Below are positions 45,801 to 61,916 of a stretch of DNA of 64,000 nucleotides, in pieces. The notes below the pieces were generated by a model, which ran no database searches, was not told the DNA's origin, and saw nothing but the letters and a program-made list of their open reading frames with translations. This DNA comes from Onchidella celtica (lineage: Eukaryota; Mollusca; Gastropoda; Systellommatophora; Onchidiidae): contig OZ007569.1 in the NCBI GenBank assembly GCA_963931925.1, forward strand, positions 49,968,101 through 50,032,100. Reading direction: 5' to 3'. Numbering within the stretch: position 1 is the first letter of the stretch; every line of letters begins with the position of its first letter. The position numbers were made by a program, and so were the translations under genes.

Positions 45801-48800
45801 AATGGGAACTGTGAAACAGCTTGATAAGACTAAGAGCCACAACGCATTTTAAACGTGTCAAAATGTGCCATTGTTATACCTCTCGTACATCTAAACGATC
45901 TCCAGTTTTTCGGAAAATGGAGACAGAGGGAACAAGAACTATGGTGACGATATATCGGACGTTGAATGAAATTTCTATATTGAAGTTCCTCTGCTGAAAT
46001 ATGCCAACGACTCGGTATTAAACAATTTATATTGAATGAAATCAACCAAAGCTGATAATTTTGTTGTGTAGGTAGGAGTATCGACAGTTCAGTCATATAT
46101 TTTACATTTTGTTCATTCGCCTATGAGTGACGTAATTGATCATGATGGTTAATGCATGACGTTCGTACTGCACAAGTAGCAGTCCTTCCTTCACGGATGC
46201 TGGATACAATAAAGAGGAATGATTTCCTCACTTTGACCTGTCAGTGCCATGTCCAGCCATGAGCATAAGTGACAAGGGAAATAACAATTAAACTATAAGG
46301 ACAAAGAAACTGGCGTATGATGGAAGAGGAATAACCGTTAAAATATGGTGATGACAAAAATGTATGATAAAAGGGAAATAACCATTAAAACATGGCAATT
46401 GTTATGGACAGGGAAATCAAGGTATGTTGGATTTTCTTTCCCCATACCCCACATTCTGTTTTTGACAACCCCCCCCCCCCCCCCCCTTTTTGGGAGGGGA
46501 CATTTTTCACCCCATCACGAACCTGAGAAATATTACTTTGATTTGTCCAGACATTGATCTCTCTTGCTGGAATGACCGTCACCACGTGGTCAGTTTGGAA
46601 CACATTGGCCCACATCATTATCCTCCCGATCTTCACGTTGAAGGTCAATCTGTCAAGTAGAATGATGTTGAATGGTAAACAACCTGGCTGTGGCGTTATG
46701 AATCAGTAACTGACGTAACTGAAATTTTGAATTAGTAACGGGTGTGACTGTGACATTACAAATCAGTAACTGGCGTGGACAGTGACGTTATGAATCAGTA
46801 ACCAACGTGGCTGTGACATTATGAAGTAGTAACAGACGTGACTGTGACGATATGAGTCACTAACCGACATGTCCATGACGTTATTAATCAGTAACCTATG
46901 TAACAGTGACGTTATAAATCAGTAAGCGACGTAGAATGTGACGGCATAAATCAGTAACAGATGTAATTGTGACGTTATGAATCAGTAACTGACCTGAACG
47001 TGACGCTACGAATCAGTAACCCACGTAACCAATGTGACTGACTCTATGAACCAGTGACCGACGTGACTGTGTCGTCGTGACCCAGCAACAAACATGACTG
47101 TGACGCCATAAACCAATAACAGACATGGCTATAACGCTATGAACCAGTAACAAGTTACAGGTTTTGAACTGGCGGTCTGAACGTATGTCTTTAAAAGCTA
47201 TGTGTCACGCTTAATTTAAGCTGGCGAATCTATTAACGAGATAACTATCCAACCAACCAATCTACTTACTGACTAGTTAACTGTCTAAATAATTAACTTC
47301 GATTATCTAAACAGCTAATTTATTAATTGATTAACCAACGGACAAAAAAACGACTTGCTGATCAAGAACCGCTGGCGACCCTACTCACTGACAGAACAAT
47401 AATGATTTAACTAAGAAGGCAGAAACATTTGGAAGAAAATAATACTTAAATAAGAAAAGAAAATATTGTAGTGCATCAAAAGTTATATTATTTGTTGTTG
47501 TAACAATCATTCTATTACATGTAAATCGGGAAATGGGGGAAGTAATACGTAGTCCAAATAACCTGTACTCATCCTGATGAGTGGGATAAACTTCATTCCC
47601 AAACTCGTAGGTTGTGACTCCCCAGTCATCCCATTTCCTGGACTGGGTATCATAAGGAAGATCTATTTCTCTGTAGATTCCCTCGGGGTTGTCCTGTGCA
47701 GAAAACAAAAACAAAAACATTATCCAAACTGAGAATAGAATGTTTCGGCATTGTGTTCATCAGAATTCTAAAGAAGTGTTTTCATGTGTACGACGGTAAC
47801 GGAAACGTAAAAAATTCATTAACCCTTTGAACACTGGACCCCCTGTCCTTGTGAACCCCTGTCCCTGGTCTCCCAGCCCAAAAATTGTCATTTTCATAGA
47901 TAGTAATAATTATAATGATGGAAACACACAACAAACACAACATTTATTTATGGATAGGGAGCCAATGTGAGTATTATAGAATGTTTTTCTCCAGTATTGG
48001 GCCTTGGTATGCCACTCGGTCGAGCACGTCGAGCCCCGTTTGATACAAAAAAAACAACAACTTTGCATTCTGTGCATTCAAATGCTCTTTTCATCACCAA
48101 AATTTCACCAAAAAACTCTCCAAACTAGGCGCCGGCTTCTAGTTTCTCTTTGTTTACAACTGGGAATAAAAAATGGCGGCCAACCACAACTTTTGATGAC
48201 GCAGAAGCACAAATATGCGGTGTCACCCTTCTGACCGCTGTACTGGTCAATAGTGTATATTATTATATGGCCGTAGAATTTGACCGGTGTACAGGGCAAT
48301 AGTTAAGTAGTAAAAAGAAAGAATATTTCCATGTATGCGGAAAAGGCGTTTCCGTACACATGAAAACATTCTTTCTATTTCACTATAGGCCCATTCCGAA
48401 TGATGTCACGGAGTGTTTTTGTCTTGTACTTCCGACACCTAAAATGGCGGGTGGAACAGTTGATGAATGTAACTTCAAGATATGTCTAAGCGGTTAAAGT
48501 GCCTGCTGGCTGCATTGTAGTTGACTGTTATGACAGGGGTGGAAAGGATGGATTCAAGCTGGTCAGATTCCCTGGCATCCGTGTAAACAAGGGAAAGGAA
48601 GTGAAAGAATTGACCGAACCTCTCCCATGTGCGTGAATACACGTGTCATTGTTTACTGATGTGAACTTTTTTTTAAAGCTCGCTGCCGATTGGTTCGTGA
48701 CGCCTGAAGTGCTCTCAGTGCAAATCAGCGTCGGTCCTTACAACTAAAATGGCCGATATCCGCAGTGGGCCTATCGAGGAATTTTTGACATCTCCATTGC

Positions 48801-50043
48801 CGTTTCCGTTTCCGTACAAATGAAAAAACGGCTTAACCCTTTGAAAAGCTGCCATACGAGGCAAAAAACATCCATTGCATTTGCTTGAGTGCGTCTTGTA
48901 TCAGAAGTCCATAAGATTTTACGTTCACCAACGACAACAAGCACTTCAACAACTACTGAGCTTTGCTTTCATAATCAGTTTATGAAACTCCACCTTGCCT
49001 TGAAAATCAAACACAACCCAAAAATGCATGGTAGTAGTACGAGTTTAACAGATTATCTGATAAATTAAATTAATGTGTTGCCTTTTTTTTTGTATGCGTT
49101 TTTTTTTTTTTTTTGCCAAAAGGTCAACAGATCGAAAAGAAATTTGTTGCGTTTTTTCCTAACGCTTTACCGCTGATATTCTACATAGTGTGAGAACCTT
49201 CGGCGTCAGAAAATAAGCTATTAATAAGCGCTGTTATGTAGCATAACCTGTCTGTCTGTCAGTTTACTAGCCTGCAATCACTGGTAGGGCCAGACCAACC
49301 TTTTGGAAAAGATGTGTCCACGCCCATGCAGTCACATTACGGAGCGGTATAGGCTTCTTGCATTCTAGGCATAGCTGGAATTCAAGCACAGCTCTGTTAT
49401 GTACTCTGCGTGTGTGTATGCGCGTGCATGCGTGAGTATGTAGGTGTGTGTGTTACTTTGTTTGCTCTTCGAACAGAAAGTCAGAATGCACAGATATTAC
49501 TAATTAAGTAAAATCTGAAATGATAACATAGTAATTTTTAACTGGGAGCTAACAAGAACTGTGAAACAAATGTTCATCGCATTGCCAATGGAAATGAGTG
49601 ATATCAGCAGGTGTAATTTGACTGGAGCTGGCGTTCAATGTTTTACTCTTAGAATTCTCTGAGAAATCTAAAAACGACAAATCTGTGACGGTTTACTAAG
49701 AAGGGGCACTCATGGTTGCATAAAACAAGGGCACATACGAATCATATGGTACTAAACAACCATGGTTTTGATATTGAACGACCAACAGAAAAAATCAGAC
49801 AATACCAATGTTGATGCCTATTAGTATTAAAATACCAAAACATGGAATCACAAGGTACAAAATCATGCCAACGAGATTGCCAGGAAGAACATAACTTACC
49901 CGTAGTGATATTTTGGAAAGCATCGACACTTTACTGGTTCCTGGCACCTTCGGCCTGGTCCATTTTATTCGGACCCCTTGCTCTTCCCAAGACGACTCAG
50001 CGTCACAGTACTCTTTGTAGCAACAGGGCCTCTCTGCCTCCAT
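42899..50043 (-). CDS. Gene A: pseudophosphatase (DSP-like) with novel N-terminal module, 272 aa
   Basis: Five exons (5' to 3'): 50043-49900, 47693-47563, 46649-46523, 44162-43977, 43129-42899. All have AG/GT borders and matching phases; 819 nt in total. Exons 1-3 encode a module I cannot name (EAERP..., RIKWTRPKVPG, DNPEGIYREID, FQTDHVVT). Exons 4-5 resemble a dual-specificity phosphatase: SMYIGNF...GFDAVLNL (the DSP opening strand) and the P-loop GDHDGLGRVGS. In the HCx5R signature, His is Gly217 and Cys is Asp218, while Arg224 is kept. Catalysis should be absent, so a phospho-binding or scaffold role is inferred. Start: the ATG at 50043 matches gene C's EAERP start region; a GTG three codons upstream is not a credible eukaryotic start. 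A poly(A) signal AATAAA lies at 42785-42790. No signal peptide or membrane span seen. Confidence 0.85.
43677..43785. repeat. (TAG)n/(TAA)n microsatellite in gene A intron 4
   Basis: Runs of TAG then TAA trinucleotides. Low-complexity frames on the minus strand are artefacts. Confidence 0.9.
44796..45225. repeat. Twin palindromes in inverted orientation, gene A intron 3
   Basis: CAACATGTTGTACCGATATG...GCATATCCGTACAAC at 44802-44842 and its near-exact inverse at 45171-45211, the latter followed by another CATGTTGTACGGATAT. Each ~41-bp unit is itself an imperfect palindrome (CATGTTGTAYGGATATG against its inverse). This could be the ends of a ~430-bp MITE or paired hairpins. Confidence 0.7.
45710..45955 (+). 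repeat. ~240-bp dispersed repeat, copy 1 (gene A intron 3)
   Basis: Shares order and wording with 57493-57725: TTCTTGT-TGTTCC, AGTATTAT-A, GGAACTGT-AAACAGCTTGATAAG, GCCACAACGCA, GTCATACCTC-type and CCAGTTTTTC-GAAAAT. Same strand in both places. Nature unknown; no inverted ends seen. Confidence 0.65.
46690..47160 (+). repeat. ~32-bp minisatellite with TGACG cores, gene A intron 2
   Basis: About 13-14 diverged tandem units resembling TGACGTTATGAATCAGTAAC plus YGACGTGACTG. It ends about 40 bp from exon 3. Most units keep GTGACGTTA or GTGACATTA, close to a CRE/ATF half-site. Confidence 0.85.
47773..48835. mobile_element. Composite nest: GTTTCCG foldback with two inserted elements
   Basis: The outer element has ends GTTTTCATGTGTACG..GGAAACG (left) and, on reversal of the right end, TTTTTCATTTGTACGGAAACGG. 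A compact 222-bp version is at 53896-54117, which gives the uninterrupted order. Within it, 47819-48306 is bounded by TTAA and starts CCCTTTGAACACTGG (piggyBac-like MITE). Also within it, 48384-48777 has inverted ends TAGGCCCATTCCGAAT / TAGGCCCACTGCGGAT next to TA. The inner one contains a THAP-like fragment. Confidence 0.6.
48499..48627 (+). pseudogene. THAP-type zinc-finger fragment
   Basis: A short frame reads GCIVVDCYDRGGKDG, then FKLVRFPGI and KEVKELTE, and stops. The C-x4-C spacing followed by a phenylalanine-rich FP stretch is the opening of a THAP domain, which occurs in P-element- and Kolobok-type transposases. The distal Cys-His pair is missing and the start codon is GTG where ATG would be expected. 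It lies inside a TIR-bounded element, so it is probably a transposase relic. Confidence 0.45.
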
Positions 50044-50666
50044 CTTCTCCACACAGATTTAGCGTCAACAAGATGATTAACAGGGGCTCAAAACAGATCA
50101 AAATTCACAAATGCAGTTTTCTGACCTTTTCTGTTAAAAACTTAAGTATTACATCTACTATCCAATTCCAAGAAGATAGTCCATAGCGATTTCGGATTTT
50201 GACATTATCAAAATTAGTATTACTTTGGGACAGTTTTGAAAGCAGTTCGATTTTAAATCTACTTTCAAATAATAGTAATGTAATAATCCCAAACGAAGGG
50301 GAAAAAATAAATCTATGGGATTTTAATGTAGTACGGGGCTTGTATGGTGAAATATTTAAGATAACTTATAACATAATCATTTGATGATCTGAGTGCAAGT
50401 ATATATCGAAGGTCCCCACGCTTATAGAGCCAAGGCTCCTGTCAGTTGACACAACAAGACGCCTGTTGAATAATGTTAAGCCATGGCACTTCTTCCGTAT
50501 GCCCAATTCTAAATAGGCGCCATGTTAATTGTGCGCCAAGAAACTTAGTCGTGCATTTTAGTGCTGTGTTTCGAGAACTGTGTAGTACTCCGGAAATGAA
50601 AGGAAATATAAACTCTGGCCTAGGTTAAAATTTCTCGTTCAGAGTTTTCTTTCGTGAGCAAGCTCA
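50044..50666. promoter_or_regulatory. Divergent intergenic region between genes A and B
   Basis: 623 bp separate the two start codons on opposite strands. No TATA box at a convincing distance. AGGCGCCATGTTAATTGTGC at 50514-50533 followed by GCC is a small GGCGC/GCGCC dyad containing a CCATGTT motif of the YY1 type. A shared promoter region is inferred from layout only. Confidence 0.4.
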
Positions 50667-55631
<4,965 letters not shown>

Positions 55632-55869
55632 ATAAATTAAGTAATATATTGCCATCTAACAGTGCTACACAATATTACAACTATCCCCTTATACTCACAA
55701 AAGGTATAAGATTCAGGAATAGTAATTTATTGATTTGTTTATCAAATCTTAAACAGAGCCACCCCAACAAAGAAATAATGTTCACTTGAGAGATATGTCA
55801 AGATAAAGCAGGGACAGCCCCAGCAAGTTTTAAGTGCAATCATCATCATCATCATTGCCTTTCTCACCC

Positions 55870-56030
55870 TGGATCAGGGTATAGGCCACCAACAAACACT
55901 TTCCATCCCTCTCTATCATGGGCCAGCCTCTTTACATTATTCCAAGTCTTTCCGCTTCGTTGCACATCATTTTCTCTGGCTCTTCTCCACGTTCCGCGCG
56001 GCCTTCCTCTTGATCTCTTGCATAAAATTT
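55870..56030 (-). mobile_element. LINE 3' end relic (RTE-like)
   Basis: The minus frame has GRPRGTWRRA, RSGKTWNNVKRLAHDR and WKVFVGGLYPDPG, the GRPR / AxDRxxW / LxP tail common to RTE-like LINEs. Short and 5'-truncated. Confidence 0.7.
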
Positions 56031-58019
56031 GAAGAAATTTGATAATTGGAATCCAGTGTACTGTTTTGCCTGTGCGTCCCTGCTCTCTCATTAAAAGTTA
56101 CCGTCCAGATCACCTGTACTGGACAATCATGCCCATTGGCCAAGTAAACTGTACACAGCACTCAAATCCTTTATAGTTAAAGTGCTATACAAAACTATCC
56201 ATGCCATAATTTAAAAAAAAAGAGAGAGAAAATCTTGTTAAAAAAATGTTCATGAGCCGCTTAAAATTGGCTGCAACCAAAGTAACGGGTTACTTCAAGA
56301 GTTCACGGCATCTTTTTAACAATTTCTACACATCAAACATTTTCACACAGCCATAAATGGCCATGGATATAGTCTGTGCTGGAATTTCTATGAAATAATG
56401 TACGGTAGGAGGAATAAAACGCCTCGTTTTTCTTTTCAAACGTCACAGAATCAGAAACGAAATAAAGAGTCCAAGAAAGTCGCAGCCTTGTAAGTCTCCT
56501 GATTCGTGTCCTGTCCGTATTATGTGTTAAATATAAATTGTCAACTTGTGTTGTCACATTGTTATTTTTAAAACTAAAAACTCGTATTATATCCCTTTGT
56601 TGCTGGTCAATAGTAGGCCTAATGTATTCCTACATCACATTTTAATGATTGAACTAACAAAAGGGATATTAAGGTAGGTGTCCTTGTACATTACAAAATT
56701 CTGTCCAGATGCATTCAAAACAACTTTCGAGAACTTTATCAGTGTGATAAAATTTATATGGAACTATTTATTTGCACTTGTGAAATTTCAATTGATGCAG
56801 TTCTGAATACCAAACATAAACAAAGTACCCAAATAGATCGTGAAAGGCACAAAGTGGCCGTTATCGTGTAGACTTGCGGTAAAACCCACACTCGAACTCA
56901 AACTTGTGTACACTTGAACCAGAGTGTAAAACTAAAATTAGACATGAAAGATTTGATTAGAGAGAAAGCAGATAAGCAAGGGTGTGGGGGAGGGGGGGGC
57001 GAGAACAGTGAAGTGAGAGAGAGAGAGAGAGAGGAAGGGGAGAAGAGGAAGAAAGAACAGGAGGAGGAGGAAAGAAGAAGAAAAACGGAGAGGAAGAAGG
57101 AGAAGAAGACGTAGAGAAAGAAGTAGAAGAACAAAAGCAACAAGAAAAGCAACATCAACAACTACTGGATTGGAGAAGTCTGATGGAGCGAAGGTGGGAC
57201 GAAAAGCAACAGAAGACACAGAGGAAGAAGATTGCATAACCGATTCAGAAGATACGTACACATACCGACACATTTCTTTTTCATAGCCGTTTAAGGGTTG
57301 TTCATAACTCGATCCATGGATTGTTCGTGAATGGTCACAGTATTTTCAGTGTCGCGGCGTATTTCAAAATGACTGACCCTCTGATAACGACCTATTCATT
57401 TTACCTTATAATTTATTGATATTAACGAATTTCCTGCTCAGATTCTGACTGGATGAAAAAAAACATCATGGATGGGAGAAAGATACACATAATTCTTGTC
57501 TGTTCCTACTCCATTTTTTGCACAATAGAAATTGGACATTAAATCTTTGCAGTTTCAGTATTATGATAAAGGAGTTAAAATAAATCGGAACTGTTAAACA
57601 GCTTGATAAGTGCCACAACGCAATTCAAACAAGTGTCAAAGTGTGCTTTTGTCATACCTCTTCTACATACTAATATATTTCCAGTTTTTCAGAAAATAGA
57701 GATAGAACAAACAATGTCTTTGGTCGCGACATGTCAAATGCACTCCCATCCCCACCCCACCACACAAGAAATCGAAGCTGTCAGCCTGACCGATGACCAT
57801 TCCATTCCATAAACGTTGTTCCGGTAATATAACTTAGTAATACATGTACCTAAAAGGATATAATTATTATGTTACCCTATTCAGTCACTCTGGCCAAGTA
57901 CTTACACGAGACACTGAAAGTGCACACTTTACTGAAATTAATCAGTTCAAGGAAGTCTCCTATACTGTTATGGACCCTTTTAATTTACCGTCCTCCATAT
58001 CACGTGATTTGCAAACAAA
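56031..58019. other. Intergenic DNA with a purine-rich tract and a dispersed repeat
   Basis: No gene recognised. 56960-57250 is strongly purine-rich on the plus strand (GA, GAAG runs), giving spurious Arg/Glu or Ser/Leu frames. 57493-57725 is copy 2 of the repeat at 45710-45955. Confidence 0.55.
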
Positions 58020-58325
58020 ATGGCGGCGTGCCCCACTTGTAGGGCGGAAGCGGTGGACAACGGTCGAACGATGCCATTCTCTTGTTGGGCACCCAACTGT
58101 ACAAACCTGTTGCGTGCTGATTCTGACATAAAAATGCATCTTTGCTTAGACTGTACACATATTCAGATGCCACCACTAAGGCAAGTGGAGGTTTTTGCCC
58201 TACACGGTGCTTTTCGAAGCCGTGCGGCTCCCCGCAACAACCGTAAGGCGGAAGTGAAAAGGGTCTATACCGAAAATACCCCATACTCCTATCTTGTACC
58301 CCTAAAAATATTTGCATATCAGTAG
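58020..58325 (+). CDS. Small ORF of unknown function, possibly a first exon
   Basis: A 101-codon frame starts ATGGCGGCG in a GC-richer context after AT-rich DNA. It contains several cysteines (CPTC, CWAPNC, CLDC) that could hold zinc, but I do not recognise a family. No clear splice donor was identified, and the minus strand is also open here. It may be chance, or the 5' exon of an unrecognised gene. Confidence 0.25.
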   Translation: MAACPTCRAEAVDNGRTMPFSCWAPNCTNLLRADSDIKMHLCLDCTHIQMPPLRQVEVFALHGAFRSRAAPRNNRKAEVKRVYTENTPYSYLVPLKIFAYQ

Positions 58326-58700
58326 AGATGTGAAATATTCGGGGAATGACGTCAGCAGCGAAATGAAATATTCTGGAAATAGCATGAGTACGACAGAGGC
58401 GATGAAAAATATTCGGGAAATGACTGCAGCTGCCACATGAAATATTTTTGGGACTTGGCATGGGTTGCCATATGAAATTTTCATGGGATGGCATTCGGTG
58501 GCGATCGGAAATATTTTGGAAATGGCATCATTTGCTGTATGAAATATTCGGAAGATGGCATCGGCAACGATATGAATTCTTCCGGAAATAGTATCAGTGA
58601 CAATATGAAATATGTGGAAAATATTATCAGCATGCTGGAAGGAACGTGAAGGATTCGGGAAGTGGTGTAAGTGGCGTTATGATTGCTGCTTTGGCAAGAG
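58326..58700 (+). repeat. ~37-bp minisatellite
   Basis: About ten diverged tandem units resembling GAAATATTCGGGAAATGGCATCAG-GGC-ATAT. It creates open Ile/Phe-rich frames on the minus strand that are not genes. Confidence 0.8.
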
Positions 58701-58974
58701 TAAATGGCAACAAAAGCACAAACTGTAGGAAATATGACTGATGTAATGAAACCAGTAGGGGCTATTTGAGCCACATAGTCAACATCTCACAATACGATTT
58801 TTGTTACCAGCTAGCGGCCAATGTCCGCCAACGTTTTTGTCACCATAGCGCAAATGGATAGGCTGTTTAGGTTAATTGGCTAAACCTAACTCTATCCCAA
58901 ATCGTACAGCTGCCCCCCCCCCCACAAAAAACAAACAAACAACAACAACCCTATTTATATAATGTTGACATTAT

Positions 58975-59871
58975 ATCCTTATTTTGATAGCGGGTTTAGA
59001 GCTTGTAAAGAAACCAGATTGAGGCTCTTACATTTTAAAATTCTACCAGAGAGTATAGATATATATAGAGAGGGTTCACTATTGGTCGATTTGCACTGCG
59101 AGACACGGGAGGCTTTGCGAAACCACTGTTAGCATGGAGCGGAAAGTAGGTCGCTGCGGTAAACAATATTCGTTTGTGCATTTCCACGGGGCGTAGGAGC
59201 TCACAAACGGCTTTAAATAGTTTCAATCAGCCCAAAAATATGAACAAAGCACAGTAAACAGATATGCTCACTATCTTTGGTGAAGAAGGTCTCTTTCAAT
59301 TCTTAAATTTTTTGTTCACCGCAGCGACCTAGTTTCGCCATTTGGCGGAAGTGAACCCTCTCTAGACATCTATACTCTGTGATTCTACACAATATTTACC
59401 CAACGAATATTTTCTTACATAAAATGAAAATAAAGGAAAGTAATAAATGCGAGCACTGTAAGACACCTGATTTTATTGAGCATTTCTTTTTCCATTGCAG
59501 CAAACTGAAAGACTATTGGCCTTATGTGACCCAGTATATTCTGAATAAAACCGGTAAAAGAATTGAAATAAATGAGAAAATTGCACTTTTTGGAATATTA
59601 CGTGGGGACTTAAACTATACTGTAAATCAAAATACCACTGATGATATTAACACTATACTACTAATTGCTAAAATGTGTATCGGTAAAGTAAAATATGGCA
59701 AATCAATTAATCTTAAATTTGCATTTGAGACAGAAATGCAGGTAAGAGAAAAATATCTTAAGGTATATCCGGTTAAATAATCAGAGAATGAATGGATGAT
59801 TGAAAAGTATGGAGAATGTGTAAGTGAAGTAAGAGTAAAATGAAAGCAAATAAACTTTAAAAAAAAAAAAA
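58975..59871 (+). mobile_element. L1/Tx1-like LINE 3' end with poly(A), split by a MITE
   Basis: The frame ...TRLRLLHFKIL is interrupted at 59047 and resumes after 59388 (HNIYPTNIFLHKMKI). It then shows a CEHC...H..HC cluster and ends YLKVYPVK at 59780. An A14 tail lies at 59858-59871. C-terminal CCHC plus a poly(A) tail fit L1/Tx1-type LINEs; clade tentative. Confidence 0.7.
59047..59381. mobile_element. 335-bp MITE inside the LINE
   Basis: Inverted ends CAGAGAGTATAGAT...GAGAGGGTTCACT and (right, reversed) CACAGAGTATAGATG...GAGAGGGTTCACTT. ATTCTAC repeats on both sides (59040-59046, 59382-59388). Excising it restores the LINE frame. Confidence 0.85.
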
Positions 59872-60688
59872 AGGCAATGACGAAAAGATGAAAATGCAAA
59901 AACTAAGACATTCGTGTATTCCAAAGTGCATGAAGTAAAGTAAAATTAGTATACGGCCGTATCCTGCTATTATTATTCTGTTATTGGCAGTATATTATTA
60001 CCATCTAACAAAATAATCGATTATGACTTGCCGCATACGGCTGATAATAACCTATTTATTTCTTTATTCTTATTTTTATCTCTTTTCCTTTCTTCTTTCT
60101 TTTTATCTTTTCTATCTTACTTGCCTTTGTATATGTTGAGATTTTTATCCATTATATATTTATGATTTAATTATAGCTGTTTCTCACGCACACCATAATA
60201 ATTTGTATATGATGCACCCACTCAGTTTTTTTGTTTTCTTTTTCTATACCAGCTGTTGAAAATGAACTGTAAAAACCGTCAGCTGATAATGAAAAGACTA
60301 AAAATGGTTCGAGAACAGCCGACAACACAGAATTCAGCAACTGACAATTCTGGGACATAAAAGACCTCAATTGGGTCCGAGCCTCAGAACAGTCCTCATA
60401 GACAGCCGTATATTTATTTACTTGACTATTGCAGGTCATATGCGTACTTTCATACTTATCTATTTATTCATTTAACTAGCCACTTCAAACTAGACTTCAC
60501 TACGTATGTATTTGCGAACTCACTTATAAGGATACCTTTTTAAAGGTTGTTTTTTTTTTTTTTTTAAATCTCCGTTATTATACAAATACTAGATCTAGTC
60601 CTATTTAGTGATATGCAATCACAGAGACATGCACGAAATGAATGCATTGCATTTGAATCTGAGCCCATAAAAAAAACAACAAAAACCC
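59872..60688. other. No gene recognised
   Basis: AT-rich, with T/A runs near 60550 and 60670. Nothing that I can assign. Confidence 0.5.
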
Positions 60689-61305
60689 TGTAACAGCTGA
60701 GGTTGTTCTAGCACGTTATAGTAGGGGGGAGTTAGTTGATCTAACTACAACCCTTTAGAAAACGAAACTATTACAGCTGTAGAATAAATAAACACGAGAT
60801 CCGACGATAGATTAAATAACACTAAAGTTTAATAACTGAATACTGAACAATAAATACTAGGAAGGTACCAACGAACAAGTAAATATCCTACGCCACAGAG
60901 AGGAAAACTCACTTACTCACCGACCAACCACTCACACAGGTCCATATATATAAACATTTCTACAGAAAGTTCCCGAAATAAACGTTACCTTTGCCCTCGC
61001 ACAAACTAACCAATCACGTATCAATACGTTATCAGGTTACATCACTCAAGGCCAAATCTGGCGTAAACATCCTTATCCACAATGTTATCGAATGTTCGGG
61101 AACATACTAATATTTACTGAACGAGTCAAAACACCTGACAACAAGCGGGCGAGGAAAAAACTACTCACTAGGAAAAGAAGGTCAGGTCGCGGAGTACAGT
61201 ACACTCTGGCGGTTGTCAACAATAAAATGAAAACAGAAATGAACACATGCTCACCAGTGTAACAAGAAAACGGGGGAGGGCAAGGGATAGCTTGCAGATG
61301 CTACA
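60689..61305 (-). repeat. Solo LTR of the Gmr1-like family, inverted
   Basis: Reverse complement of the 596-bp LTR with scattered substitutions and small indels (617 bp); ends TGTAAC...GCTACA. Flanked by AACCC on both sides (60684-60688, 61306-61310), an intact 5-bp duplication. It formed by recombination between the LTRs of an older insertion. Confidence 0.92.
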
Positions 61306-61676
61306 AACCCTATTTAAACAAAACCCCGATTTGGCCACGTGTCGCAAATATTCATTCCGAACTGAATCCCTAGAATCTCTGACTTTGCGCACTTGCCCAA
61401 GTTGCTATGAAACTATAATAACGCTGGCACTGAGTCGGCAGCTCTAGTGAACGCACCCAGTTTATGACGTGGCATATTGCAGCATCGGCGTTTAGCGGCC
61501 ATGGCGCTCTGTTTTCTACCTCTCAGGCGCCCCGCATAATTTTTTGATCATCTCAGTCATTCCATCGCACACGCACAAGAGCTGATCACCCCGTTTACTC
61601 CAAGACCGGCTGAGTGACCTGCTTTCAACTCTTTTTTTCCTGTTGGTCGTTTCACTGACTCTGCACCTTGTGAAGA

Positions 61677-61916
61677 ATGAATCTAGATCCCGAAGCCGAG
61701 CGCCCTAGGAACTACACTGAGGCCATCAGTGGAGACTACACATGGCAGACGTATGGCATTCGAATCAAATGGACGGAACCGATCGTGCCGGGCGATTTCA
61801 AAATGCCCACGAACGAGCCCGTCAAACTTCGATTGTGCGTAGAAACCAAGAAAGACTTGGAAGTGCCACCGGAAGCCCTCTCTGCCTGGTGTTGGACCCA
61901 CATCAAGTTCAAGGTC
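61677..61916 (+). CDS. Gene C: first exon of a third family member (partial)
   Basis: ATG at 61677 opens MNLDPEAERPRNY and continues YGIRIKWTEPIVPG, clearly paralogous to gene A exon 1 (MEAERPCCY, QGVRIKWTRPKVPG). It extends about 29 residues beyond the point where A is spliced (KLRLCVE...CWTHIKFK) before a stop. The donor is uncertain: AAG/GTCTGA at 61917 keeps phase 0, as in A, but is weak, and TGC/GTAGAA earlier is an alternative. I found no further exons before 64000, so the gene continues outside the window or is a fragment. It starts about 370 bp downstream of the solo LTR. Confidence 0.65.

Noticed and set aside
46690-47160. CRISPR array (also 51735-51930 and 58326-58700)
   Set aside because: Units are diverged head-to-tail minisatellites without unique spacers, in a eukaryotic genome with no cas genes.
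48833-48850. A third TTAACCCTTTGAA piggyBac-like start
   Set aside because: No matching inverted end with TTAA was found downstream; it may reflect the junction of the composite element.
49795-50052. Start of gene A at 50052
   Set aside because: That codon is GTG. The ATG at 50043 aligns with the EAERP start region of gene C.
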